Source: Selaginella moellendorffii (Eukaryota > Streptophyta > Lycopodiopsida > Selaginellales > Selaginellaceae). Taken from it: a DNA stretch of 64,000 nucleotides. The DNA is taken from NCBI RefSeq assembly GCF_000143415.4, contig NW_003314314.1:989443-1053442 (forward strand). The letters are read 5' to 3'. Within the stretch, counting starts at the first letter, position 1, and each line of letters opens with the position of its first letter. A model generated the notes under the pieces. It was not told the DNA's origin. It saw only the letters and a program-made list of their open reading frames with translations, and ran no database searches. A program made the translations under genes and the position numbers. Below, piece by piece: positions 1-9,687 of this stretch.

Positions 1-876
1 CAGAACTTCTCTGTAGGGACCGTTCCTGGAAGCCGTGTTGATATTGTTGGCGTCCAAGTAGTCGTTCGTGGGATTCATGTACCAGAACTCGTCGTTGCCG
101 TGGAAGGAGACGTAGACCTCGAGCTTGGCCTTGTAGATGTTCGTCGGGAGATTGCTCAACTCCACGCGGCCAGCGTCGGAGCTGTTTTGGATCTGGAACC
201 AGTAGCCACCGTTTCCCGAGGTTGGCAGCGCGACTGGAAGAACAATATCGGCAGGAGCCTCGGCATCCACCAGAGAAGAAGACGAGTTGGACGACTTGTA
301 GAAGTTGGCAGTGAGCGTCACGTTGAAAAACCCGGTGTAAGTCTCGTCGATCACATTGGCTAGCGCGACTTCCAAACTCTGTGGCTTGTCTAGCAAGGCA
401 CGATACTTGGTGACGTCTTTCTCTACCGTCCAGAAGATCCCTTTCCTGGTCGGCTCGGCGGTGGACGTCCGGAAGATCTCCACTCCACTCAGCCACACGG
501 CCGAGATCCGATCGAACTGCCGGCCTTTGGACGTGACATTCCAGACGAGGATCACCTTGTCCCAATCTTCGCTACACTCGGGAGCTTGAGGAGGATTGTA
601 AGGCACCACGACCGGCGGCGAGCTGATCGTGTTGCCGAAAGAATACTTCAGCAGCAGCTGCGACGCGCAGTGGCCTGACTTTGGAACTGAAAGTGGCTTG
701 CTCACCTCGAAAAACCTTGAAAGGGAATCCTGCTGCTGCTGTTGCTGCTCATCAACTGAGAACGCTGGTCGTCGAGGCTGCTCGAAATCCAGGTCCCCCA
801 GCTGAAACCTGCTGCTTCTCCCAGGAATCGCCTGAGCCACTGCCGCCAAAAGTAGCAGGAGCACCACCAGCGCCAT
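1..876 (-). CDS. Peptide:N-glycanase A-like protein, copy 1 (3' end outside window)
   Basis: The minus-strand frame is open from an ATG at 876 to the window edge, and the stop lies to the left. The product starts with a hydrophobic signal peptide (MALVVLLLLLAAVAQA) and a polyglutamine run, then carries the same sequence as the complete neighbour: FFEVSKPLSVP, HCASQLLLKYSFGNTISSPP, RQFDRISAVWLSGVEIFRTST and NGGYWFQIQNSS. This is the plant PNGase A family (glycoamidase), which removes N-glycans from glycopeptides, probably in the secretory pathway or apoplast. No introns are seen in the visible 292 codons. It is a tandem duplicate of the gene just upstream, whose stop codon is only 61 bp from this ATG; within that gap the minus strand has TATA-like stretches. 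The family call is firm; whether the full gene is intact cannot be seen. Confidence 0.85.
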   Translation of the reverse strand, partial: MALVVLLLLLAAVAQAIPGRSSRFQLGDLDFEQPRRPAFSVDEQQQQQQDSLSRFFEVSKPLSVPKSGHCASQLLLKYSFGNTISSPPVVVPYNPPQAPECSEDWDKVILVWNVTSKGRQFDRISAVWLSGVEIFRTSTAEPTRKGIFWTVEKDVTKYRALLDKPQSLEVALANVIDETYTGFFNVTLTANFYKSSNSSSSLVDAEAPADIVLPVALPTSGNGGYWFQIQNSSDAGRVELSNLPTNIYKAKLEVYVSFHGNDEFWYMNPTNDYLDANNINTASRNGPYREVL

Positions 877-937
877 GCCGCAACTTTTAGGCCTTTTACG
901 AGAAACTCCCGCCACCTTTGGTTTATAAACTGCCTAT

Positions 938-2695
938 TTAAGCGCTGGCGATGCATCGAAAACCACTTTCATCGTACTGTGTTGTAGTGTTGCTCGTTCG
1001 GATGCTCCGGTGGTAACATCCCTCGCTGCTCTCGGACACATAAGTCTGGTTTAGCTTTCCCGTCCCACTGGTGACTATATTCGCTTGGATGACGATTTTC
1101 CCGGCAGTGTCTTGCTTGTTGTTGAGCCGGCTCCAAAAGGAGTCGTCGTCGTATTCTTCTTGAAGTCCATGCGAGATCCTGGCGTCTAAAACAACAGACT
1201 TGTTGGTTCCATCCTTCTGTGAGTTGTAGAGAAAGAAAGGGTACGAGCTCGACTTCTGCTGCAATCTAACCTGCTTGGAGCTGCTTTCCACCAGGAACTT
1301 CGTCTGTGCATCGATGAGCTGCTTTACTGTGGAAACGCTGCCATTTTCGGAGAAGACCATCTGGTTGGAGAACTTGTAGCTGTACGATGAAGTCGTTATG
1401 AGCTTCCCGTGAGAGGAAGACTCGACGTAGCCCGAGTACTGAAGTGACCGAGAGGCAGACAGCAGAAGAGTACCGTCGAGACCTTTGTAGTGTGAGTCGT
1501 AACTGATAACGGCTGGAGGAGAGCTGTAAGAGATGAGCTTTCCGGACGTTTGCGAGCTACCATGGTCCAGCCAGAGGTGTAAGTTGGCGTCCAATAACCA
1601 GTTCCTGACAGCGTTGGTGACGCTCAAGCTGATCTCGTGGCTGTTCCCATCCACCAGCTGGCCAACAAACGGAGTTACGTCGAGAATGTAGGTTGGTAGA
1701 TTGAAAGCCCCGATTGCTGCTGCTGGTCTCCAAAACAGTGGATTGACGCCACCCGTGTAGATCACTGGAAAGGGACAAATCTCTCCAACAAGCTTCCCGT
1801 CCAGAGTAACCAGCACTTCCCTGTAGGGACCGTTCCTGGAGCCCGAACTGCTTTCACCGTTGGCGTCCAAGTAATCGTTCGTTGGATTGGTGTACCAGAA
1901 CTCGTCGTCACCATGGAAGGAAACGCAGACCTCGAGCTCCGCCTTGTAGATGTTTCGAGGAAGACTGGTGAGGTTCACAGTTCCAACGTGGGAACTGTTT
2001 TGGAGCTGGAACCAGTAGCCACCATTCTCCGAAGTTGGCAAAGCGATTGGAAGAACGAGATCAGCGGGCATCGCCTTCGAAGAGCGCTTGGAGTTTCTCT
2101 GAGCGGGCTTGTAGAACTCGGCAGTGAGGGTGACGTTGAAGAAGCCCGTGTAAGTTTTGTCGATCACGTTCGCAAGAGAGACCGCCAAGACCTGTGGCTT
2201 CTCCAGCAACGAAGTATACTTCGTGATGTCCTTCTCGACGCTCCACACAATCCCTTGCTTGGTAGGCTCCGCCGTGCAAGTCCGGAAGATTTCCACTCCA
2301 GACAGCCATGCTGCGGAGATTCGGTCGAACTGCCTGCCCCTGGATGCTACGCTCCACCTGAGGATCACTCTCTCCCAACCCCCACCGCAGTGGCTCGATC
2401 GGGGAGGATTATAAGGAGCAGTGACCGGGGGCGAGCTGATCGTGTTGCCGAAAGAATGCTTTAGCAGCAGCAGCGTCGCGCAGTGGCCGGATCTAGGGAT
2501 GGACAGCGGCTTGCTCACCTCGAAGAACGTCAGTGGAGCTGGATCTGGGGCTGGCGCTGGAGCTGGCGCTAGCGAGGAATGCCGGTGTTCGGAGTGCTCG
2601 AAATCCAGGCCGCCGAGACGAAATCTACCTTTCCCTTGCGCCGTCGCCGCCAGGAAGAGCAGGAAGAGCACAAGCGCCATGGATTCCCTGGTCAT
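938..2695 (-). CDS. Peptide:N-glycanase A-like protein, copy 2 (complete, intronless)
   Basis: One uninterrupted reading frame gives about 585 aa from the ATG at 2695; a second ATG at 2680 (MALVLFLLFLAATAQG) sits exactly at the signal peptide and is an equally good start. Length matches plant PNGase A (about 570-610 aa). After the signal peptide comes a short alanine-proline hinge, then the conserved PNGase A core with SVASRGRQFDRISAAWLSGVEIFRT, YTGFFNVTLTAEFY and NGGYWFQLQNSSHVG, plus several N-glycosylation sequons in keeping with a secreted glycoprotein. The predicted role is amide-bond cleavage of Asn-linked glycans on glycopeptides. It is divergent from MSH2 across 136 bp and is followed by copy 1. 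The hinge is the main visible difference from copy 1, which has glutamines at that place. Confidence 0.9.
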   Translation of the reverse strand: MTRESMALVLFLLFLAATAQGKGRFRLGGLDFEHSEHRHSSLAPAPAPAPDPAPLTFFEVSKPLSIPRSGHCATLLLLKHSFGNTISSPPVTAPYNPPRSSHCGGGWERVILRWSVASRGRQFDRISAAWLSGVEIFRTCTAEPTKQGIVWSVEKDITKYTSLLEKPQVLAVSLANVIDKTYTGFFNVTLTAEFYKPAQRNSKRSSKAMPADLVLPIALPTSENGGYWFQLQNSSHVGTVNLTSLPRNIYKAELEVCVSFHGDDEFWYTNPTNDYLDANGESSSGSRNGPYREVLVTLDGKLVGEICPFPVIYTGGVNPLFWRPAAAIGAFNLPTYILDVTPFVGQLVDGNSHEISLSVTNAVRNWLLDANLHLWLDHGSSQTSGKLISYSSPPAVISYDSHYKGLDGTLLLSASRSLQYSGYVESSSHGKLITTSSYSYKFSNQMVFSENGSVSTVKQLIDAQTKFLVESSSKQVRLQQKSSSYPFFLYNSQKDGTNKSVVLDARISHGLQEEYDDDSFWSRLNNKQDTAGKIVIQANIVTSGTGKLNQTYVSESSEGCYHRSIRTSNTTTQYDESGFRCIASA

Positions 2696-2831
2696 GGAGT
2701 CCACCTAGGGTTTATCGACGGGAAATTTTAATAAACCCTTTGAGCATATACCAGAATATTCTTCACTCGTATGTAGTCCTTTACTGCATTCCCGCCATTA
2801 GGGCCTAGGGTTTATCACCTTGGCGGTGGCG
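2696..2831. promoter_or_regulatory. Divergent promoter between PNGase A copy 2 and MSH2
   Basis: Only 136 bp separate the two start codons. The spacer holds two copies of a telo-box-like CTAGGGTTTAT motif, near 2706 and near 2806, in the same orientation. Telo boxes are known plant promoter elements of housekeeping and cell-cycle genes; their role here is inferred from sequence and position. Confidence 0.55.
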
Positions 2832-5800
2832 ATGGCGATGGAGGCGATGGAGGACGATCCCAAGCTGCCGGAGCTCAAGCTAGGTGCGCCTCGCCCGCGG
2901 TATTCTAATGTACTCCTTGCCTCAATTGTTTCCTCGCAGATGCGAAGCAAGCTCAGGGTTTCATCAAGTTCTTTCGCAAGCTGCCAGAGGTAATCATCCA
3001 GTTCTTATGTTTTCTTCCTTGATCTTCTTGCGCTGGTCACACAGGATCCATCAGTGATTCGGTTCTTCGATCGACGGGTAAGTGCTTGAGTTTTTGGTTT
3101 TCCCTTTCATCAAGAGTTCTACATTTTTCTTTTCAGGACTATTTCACTGCCCACGGGGACAATGCTAGTCTTATCGCCAGGCTCTACTATCGAACCACGA
3201 CCGCTCTTCGTCAGGTTGGATCTGGGTCTGATACTCTCTCCAGCGTAAGCATCAGCAAGAGCATGTTTGAGGTGATCACTCGGGACGTCCTGCTGGAGAA
3301 GACCGAGTACAACGTGGAGCTCTACGAAGGCAGTGGAGGAAACTGGAAGCTCGCAAAGTCCGCAACTCCGGGAAAGCTTGGGAGCTTCGAAGACGTCTTG
3401 TTCTCGAGCATCGACATGCACGACACGCCGGTGGTGATGGCAGTCTGGACAGTCGCCCGTGATCAAGAGCAGCTCGTCGGCATAGCCTTCACGGATATGA
3501 CGAGAAGGACGCTGGGCACACTAGAGTTTCTAGACGACGATCAATACACAAACTTGGAGTCGGCTCTGCTCGCTCTGGGATGCCGGGAGTGCGTTCTTCC
3601 TGCGGAAAATGCCAAGAGCGTCGACGGTCGGAGACTCCGAGACGTGCTGGCTCGATGCAACGTGCGACTGACTGAGAAGAAGAAGGCGGAGTTTAAGTCC
3701 CGAGACATCGAGCAAGATCTAAGCCGGCTTATCAAGAGTACATCGGTTGAGGAGCTCCGAGAACTCGTTGTCAAGTATGAAGTTGCGTCAGCGGCATTAG
3801 CAGCTCTACTTGCGTACACCGATATCTTCGCAGACGACAGTAATCACGGGAAGTATAGGCTTCAGCAGTACAGCCTCGACAGATACATGCGGCTGGACGC
3901 GGCCGCATTGCGAGCGCTGCACGTACTCGAGTCCAAGAATGATCCGAACAAGAACTCGACCCTCTTTGGACTGATGAATCGCACGTCCACTGCTGGGATG
4001 GGCAAGAGGCTACTGAACAGGTGGCTGAAGCAGCCTCTACTTGACGTCGATGAGATCAAACACAGGCATGACGTCGTCCAGATGTTTGTAGAAGACGCCG
4101 AGCTGCGGGAAAGTTTAAAGAACTGCCTCAAACGTGTGCCGGATGTTGAGCGCCTGACACGGAAGCTCGAGAGGTCGAGAGCTACGTTGCAAGACCTCGT
4201 GAAGCTTTATCAGGTTCGTAGTTATTGAACACCTTGCTTACTGTGTCTGATCATTGGTATACAGGTAAGTGTTCGTCTCTCCGTCGTCAAAGATGCTCTT
4301 GAACGTTATGAAGGCGAGTTTGCGTCCGCCATCGAGGAACGGTACGTCGTTCCGTTGAGAGAGTGGACGCTTGCTGAACATCTCGGAAGATACGACGCAC
4401 TGATCGAAAGCGCCATCGACCTGGATCAAATCAAGAATGGCGAGTACATCATTTCGGCATCATATGACAGCAGCTTAAAAACCATCAAAGCTGACCGTGA
4501 TGCTGTGGAGGAAGAGATCCGTGAAGCTCATGAACAAGCCGCGAACGATTTGGATCTTCCTGCTGATAAGTCGCTGAAGCTGGACAAAACGACGCAGTGG
4601 GGGCACGTATTCAGGATCACGAAGAAGGAGGAGCCTAAAGTTCGCAAGAAACTTGCGGTGCAATACATCACCTTGGAAACTCGAAAGGATGGGATAAAGT
4701 TCACGACTTCCAAGCTTCGAAGGCTTAGCGAAAGATATGGGAACCTGACAGAAAATTACACCAACACTCAAAGGGATCTTGTTAAGAGGCTGGTTCAGGT
4801 TTCACAGAGCTACGTTGAGGTATGCTCGTCGATTCTTCTGCGTTGGTGATTTTATACGTTTTTTACTTACTGCAGATTTTTAATGGTGCGGCAAACCTGC
4901 TGGCGGAACTGGATGTCTTGTTAAGCTTTGCGGATCTGGCTGTAAGCAGTCCCACGCCTTACGTAAGGCCTATTATCACTGGACAGGTAAGTGCTGCAAA
5001 CTTGTTATAAAAGTATACTAAGAAATTTCATTCATTTTACTAGAATGAGGGCGATATTATCTTGGAGGGAAGCAGGCATCCTTGCGTAGAAGCTCAAGAT
5101 GACGTGAACTTCATCCCAAATGATTGTCGCCTGGTATTTGTGCTTAGACCCCTTCGATGTCTATGTGTTCTAATTGTTTCTTTACAATGCAGATTCGAGG
5201 CAAGAGCTGGTTTCAAATCATCACTGGGCCAAATATGGGAGGCAAATCAACGTATATCCGTCAGGTGAAGCTTAGAGTTTCTTACGTCTTACTCTGATAC
5301 AAGCTCTTTTTATTTAGATTGGTGTGAATATCTTGATGGCTCAAGTCGGCTGCTTTGTGCCCTGCTATCGTGCTGAAATCAGCATACGAAGTTGTATCTT
5401 CGCCCGGGTTGGAGCAGGAGACTGCCAGGTAACTCGGCTACGTCTTCAAGTTCTAGGAATAAAAACTTTTCCTGCAGTTGCGTGGTGTTTCAACGTTTAT
5501 GGCAGAGATGCTCGAAACCTCAGCGATATTAAAATCTGCAACTGAGACTTCTCTAATAATTGTTGACGAACTCGGCCGGGGTACCTCGACTTACGATGGA
5601 TTTGGTTCGAGTTTGCTAACTGCAAGATTTTCTAGTGCTCTCTAACGCTCTGTAACAATGGCAGGTCTGGCTTGGGCAATCTGTGAGTACATAGTGGATG
5701 TGACTAGAGCGCCAACTCTATTTGCAACTCACTTCCACGAGCTCACGTCCATTTCTCATCGTCAAGGTCCATCAGCTCACGGTCCCAGCAAAGGTCCTCC

Positions 5801-6272
5801 TGTAGGAATCTCCAACTTTCACGTGAGCGCGCACATAGATCCCAGTTCCCGAAAGCTCACAATGCTTTACAAGGTACTCGCGTTTCTTCCTTTCTAATGG
5901 CTTTCGAGATCTGCTCCGTGAGTTCTTTCCCAGGTTGAAGATGGCCCTTGCGACCAGAGCTTCGGCATACACGTCGCGGAATTCGCTCGATTTCCAGAAT
6001 GTGTCGTCGCGCTCGCCAAGCAAAAGGCTGCCGAGCTCGAAGACTTCTCGCCACAGGCGATTCTGGAGGACGAAGGCGACGCTGGAAGCAAGCGAAAGAG
6101 AAGCAGCAGTAGCAGCAGCAGCAGCGGGGACAAAGGCTGGAAATTCCTCAAGGGCTTTGCTGCGATGCCGCTGGATCAGATGAGCCACGAACACGCCTTG
6201 AAGAAGGTCCAGGAGCTCAAAGCCGAGTTCCTGGACGACCTTCCCGTCAACACTCTAGAAGCAGTAGCGTAA
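2832..6272 (+). CDS. MSH2: DNA mismatch repair protein MSH2, complete (12 exons)
   Basis: Splicing 2832-2883, 2940-2989, 3045-3077, 3137-4213, 4265-4819, 4876-4986, 5044-5133, 5193-5264, 5318-5428, 5478-5604, 5665-5873 and 5934-6272 gives an open frame of 941 aa, against about 937 in Arabidopsis. All eleven introns are 49-60 nt with GT-AG ends. The N-terminal mismatch-recognition domain ([29 protein letters not shown]), the clamp/lever region and a complete ATPase are present: Walker [10 protein letters not shown] near residue 668, Walker [14 protein letters not shown] near 743-755, and the [10 protein letters not shown] signature. A serine run after KRKR near residue 840 is a lineage-specific insertion and a possible nuclear signal. 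MSH2 pairs with MSH6, MSH3 or MSH7 to recognise mismatches and loops in the nucleus. Its 3' end lies 185 bp from a P450 start, and its 3' exons have been copied repeatedly along the array to the right. Confidence 0.97.
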
Positions 6273-6457
6273 AGGTCTATAATAGTCTCAAGGCACGTTG
6301 ATTTTACAGGCTTTCGATTTCTTTAACAGTCTCCTCAAAGCTTCCTATACATATTTTGACTCTTCAAGAGTCGCTATTTAACGTTGGAATGGAAGTTAAC
6401 GAAAAAACTTTGTCATACAAAAGGAGGAGGCCATTGAGGGGCAGAAAGTAGGTAGCA

Positions 6458-8000
6458 ATGTTTTGGGCAGTCGCGCTCTTCCTCTTCTCAGCTTTCATTC
6501 TCAAGCAATGGCTCTCCAGCAAATCTCTCAATCTTCCACCAGGTCCCAGAGGATTGCCTCTCATCGGCCACTTCCATCTCCTGGGCAGGCTCCCACACAT
6601 CTCACTCCAGCAGCTCTCCAAGAGATATGGACCCCTCTTTCACTTGCGCCTGGGATCTGTTCCTGTGTTCGTGGTCTCCAGTCCAGAAATGGCCAAGGAG
6701 TTTCTCAAGAACCACGACACGGAATTCGCCTATAGGCCTCGGAACAACGCGTCTCCATAGTCATGGATTGCAGGAGCATGTCTTTCTCGCCATATGGAGA
6801 CTACTGGAAGAAGCTGAGGAAGCTCTGCGCCACGGAGATATTCACGGCCAAGAGGGTGAGTATGAACACGCAGATCATCCGGGACGAGCTCTGGGAGCTC
6901 AGTGGTGAGCTCTTGAGAGCTTCTAAGGCTGGCCAAGTTGTCGGAGTGAGACCACACTTGAGGGCGCTCAGCTTCAACGTCATGACTCGCATTCTGATGA
7001 AGAAGACGTACTTTGGATCCAAGGCCTCGGGCGATCCCGCTATTGCGAAGGAGGCCTCGAATTTCATAGCGATGATTGATGAAATCCTCGAGGTGGGAGC
7101 GGCTTTCTCGATCACTGACTATTTCCCCTACTTGAGCTGGCTCGACTTGGTTTCCCGCCGTGCAAAGGTGGCCGGGGATAAGATGAATGGCTTCTTGCAA
7201 AAGGTTTTGGACGAGCAGCGCCCCGGTGAGGTTCCCGATTTCGTGGAGATCACAAGGTCTCACATTGGAAACGATGCGGTCAATCTCAGAGCTCTACTCA
7301 TGGTAAGTTACGAATCCATGATTTTCTCTGTGGAACTTACTTGATTGTTCTGTGATCTTGATAGGATCTACTGCTTGGTGGATCTGAAACATCATCCACT
7401 GTGACAGAGTGGGCTCTGGCGGAACTTCTTCACCACCCAGATTGGATGGTCAAAGCTCAGCAAGAGATTGAGAGTGTTGTTGGACGCACACGCATGGTCG
7501 AAGAGGGAGACATATCCAAGCTCGAGGTTTTGAATGCCATCATCAAGGAAACCTTTCGTCTCCACCCTCCAATTGCTTTGCTCGTACCACACGCATCGAT
7601 GGAGGCCCAGAAAGTTGCAGGCTATGACATCTCCAAGAACGCAATGCTACTTGTGAATGTCTATGCGATAGGAAGAGACCCCCGAGTATGGTGTGATCCT
7701 CTGGAGTTCCAGCCCCAAAGATTCATGGGCAGCAACATCGGTGTCAATGGCCAAGACTTTGAGCTGCTTCCATTTGGATCTGGAAAGAGATCTTGCCCGG
7801 GGCTTCCTCTTGGTCTTAGAAACGTCCAGCTTGTTCTTTCCAATCTTCTTCATGGATTCCAATGGGAGTTCCCTGGAAGCCCAAAAGATCAACAAATGGG
7901 TGAAGTTACAGGACTCGTAAACTTTATGGCACACACTCTCAAAGCCAGGATCACTTCTAGGCTCAATGAAAGTGCCTACACCACTCTCAAGTTAATTTAA
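6458..8000 (+). pseudogene. CYP-1: CYP71-clan cytochrome P450 with a one-base frameshift
   Basis: The gene has two exons, 6458-7302 and 7365-8000, with a 62-nt phase-0 intron at the position used by A-type P450s. The reading frame starts [19 protein letters not shown] (ER anchor) and [13 protein letters not shown], but near 6749-6752, after YRPRNN, one base is missing relative to CYP-2 and CYP-4, so it stops at 6760. Beyond that point the frame is clean to the end, with the I-helix GGSETSS, ESFR-type ExxR motif (here ETFR), FQPQRF and heme loop FGSGKRSCPG. It also lacks two residues (LGRLPH against LAMGKLPH). With only one lesion this is either a very young pseudogene or a base-call error; restoring one base would restore a normal-length P450. 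Confidence 0.85.
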
Positions 8001-8460
8001 ACATTTTGATCACTATTTAAAGTGTTCAAATATAATATATCACATTATATTACTGGATTACTGGAACTCTGTAGATCTAAAATTGTAAATACATAAAATC
8101 AAAACTTTATCAACTAGCCTTATAATTTGGAAATAATTTTGTGTCAAGGATCTTGACATATAACCAAGTGGCAAATGCAACTGAACTAGCAAATCCTCTT
8201 GTCTGTGAAAAAATATGAAAATCCTAGAAACTTTGAATATCTATTTATGGCCAAACATCATCTTCCAGACTATAAGCACTGTTTGAAATGGGAACAAAAT
8301 GCAGCCTATTTCTTCACCTGATGTCTCAAGTTTAGCTATGCTAGAAGCTTAATCATGCTGAATCTCCTGTGCTTATCAACACTCTATAAACTTCATTGTA
8401 GTATATTGACTCTAAACTATATACAAAGTGGAGGATAGCTCACTGTATAGTGTATCCACC
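8001..8460. other. CYP-1 3' flank, no gene seen
   Basis: This is AT-rich noncoding sequence. Its second half (from about 8140) is similar to the flank after CYP-2 (about 11340-11640), for example the shared stretch around TTCACCTGATGTCTCAA. It therefore belongs to the duplicated unit. Confidence 0.6.
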
Positions 8461-8464
8461 AAAC

Positions 8465-8850
8465 AATCAGCTCACAGTCCCAGCAAAGGTCCTCCTATAG
8501 GAATTCCAACTTCCATGTGAGTGCATACCTTCCCAATAGCTCACTTGACTTCATAATGGCTTGGAGTGCCGGGCTCCCCTTCAGCAGCACGAGGCTGTGC
8601 GCATGTCCGCCCCGTCTTCTTTTCAAGGTTCCATGCGGCCAGAGATTCGGCATACACGTTGCGGAATTTGCTCGATTTCCAGAATGTTTCGAGCAAAAGG
8701 CTCAAAAACTTATTGTCACGGGTAATACAGGGATGAAGGTTGGAAATTCCTTAAGGGCTTTGCTGCATTGCTGCTGGATCAAATGAGCCATGAACATGCC
8801 TTGAAGAAGGTCCAGGATCTTAATGCCGAGTTCCTAGATGATCTTCCCGT
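8465..8850 (+). pseudogene. MSH2 3'-end fragment 1
   Basis: The stretch matches MSH2 exons 11 and 12: CAGCTCACAGTCCCAGCAAAGG, then the exon-12 stretch coding [18 protein letters not shown], then [14 protein letters not shown] and AEFLDDLPV, broken by indels and frameshifts. The piece between the two exons has been replaced by an unrelated segment around 8566-8630, which is shared with fragment 3, so the two descend from one ancestor. It is followed to about 8935 by a remnant of the P450 upstream region (GGAAGTTAATGAAG, GCGCTATAAAG) without a P450 body. Confidence 0.85.
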
Positions 8851-9139
8851 CATTGACATGATTTTAAATTTCTTTCCTATTCCTATATAATTGCTGAATG
8901 GAAGTTAATGAAGTTTCTAGCGCTATAAAGCTTGACCTATTAAACGTATTACTTGAAATCATGTACTTAAAACTGCCATGTGTATTATTCACATTCCCAT
9001 ACTACCACGTTGTCAAAATTTTAAATTGCTTCTTGGCTATTGTGCATCGAGAATTGTGCAGATGAAAAAACTCTATGGTTTTTCTGTGGAAGTACAGCAA
9101 TGTGGGGTGGCGGCTTTGCAGCAGCGCAGCACAACGGTG
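8851..9139. other. Spacer with P450-promoter remnant
   Basis: The left part resembles the sequence just before CYP-1 and CYP-4. From about 8980 it is AT-rich with no recognisable gene. Confidence 0.45.
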
Positions 9140-9510
9140 TTAGGGCAATCTGTGAGTACATAGTGGATGTCACTAGAGCACCAACTCTATTTGCAACGCA
9201 CTTCCATGAGCTCACCATTTCTATCATCAAGGTCCATCAGCTCACGGTCCCAGCAGACGTCCTCCTGTAGGAATCTCCAACTTTCACGTGAGTGTGCACA
9301 TAGATCCCAGTTCCCGAAAGCTCACAATACAAGGTACTCGCATATTTTCTTTCTAATGATCTGGTCCGTGAGTTTGTTTCCATGGCCCTTGCGACCAGAG
9401 CTTCTGCATACACGTTGCGGAATTCGCTTGATTTCCAGAATGTGTCGCCAAGTAAAAGGCTGCGGAGCTCGAAGACTTCTCGCCACAAGCGATTCTAGAA
9501 GATGATTTTC
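9140..9510 (+). pseudogene. MSH2 3'-end fragment 2
   Basis: It starts inside MSH2 exon 11 (coding [23 protein letters not shown]) and runs through the exon 11/12 intron into exon 12, ending near the sequence coding for SPQAIL. Small deletions break the frame, for example at CTCACAATACAAGG where the bases coding for MLY are partly lost. The rest of exon 12 is missing and replaced by diverged sequence leading to CYP-2. Confidence 0.88.
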
Positions 9511-9687
9511 AAGGCTTTGAATTTCTTTGTTATTTAAAAAATTGTCGCAGCTTGGATTTCTTAAGAGTTTAGAAGAAATTTCAAAGTTGCCAAGCTTGGA
9601 AGTCAAAGGTCGGACATCTTCCATTTAACATTGGAATGGAAGTACTCTCCAGCGCTCGGCTCTACAATTTAGGGGCAGAAAGTAGGA

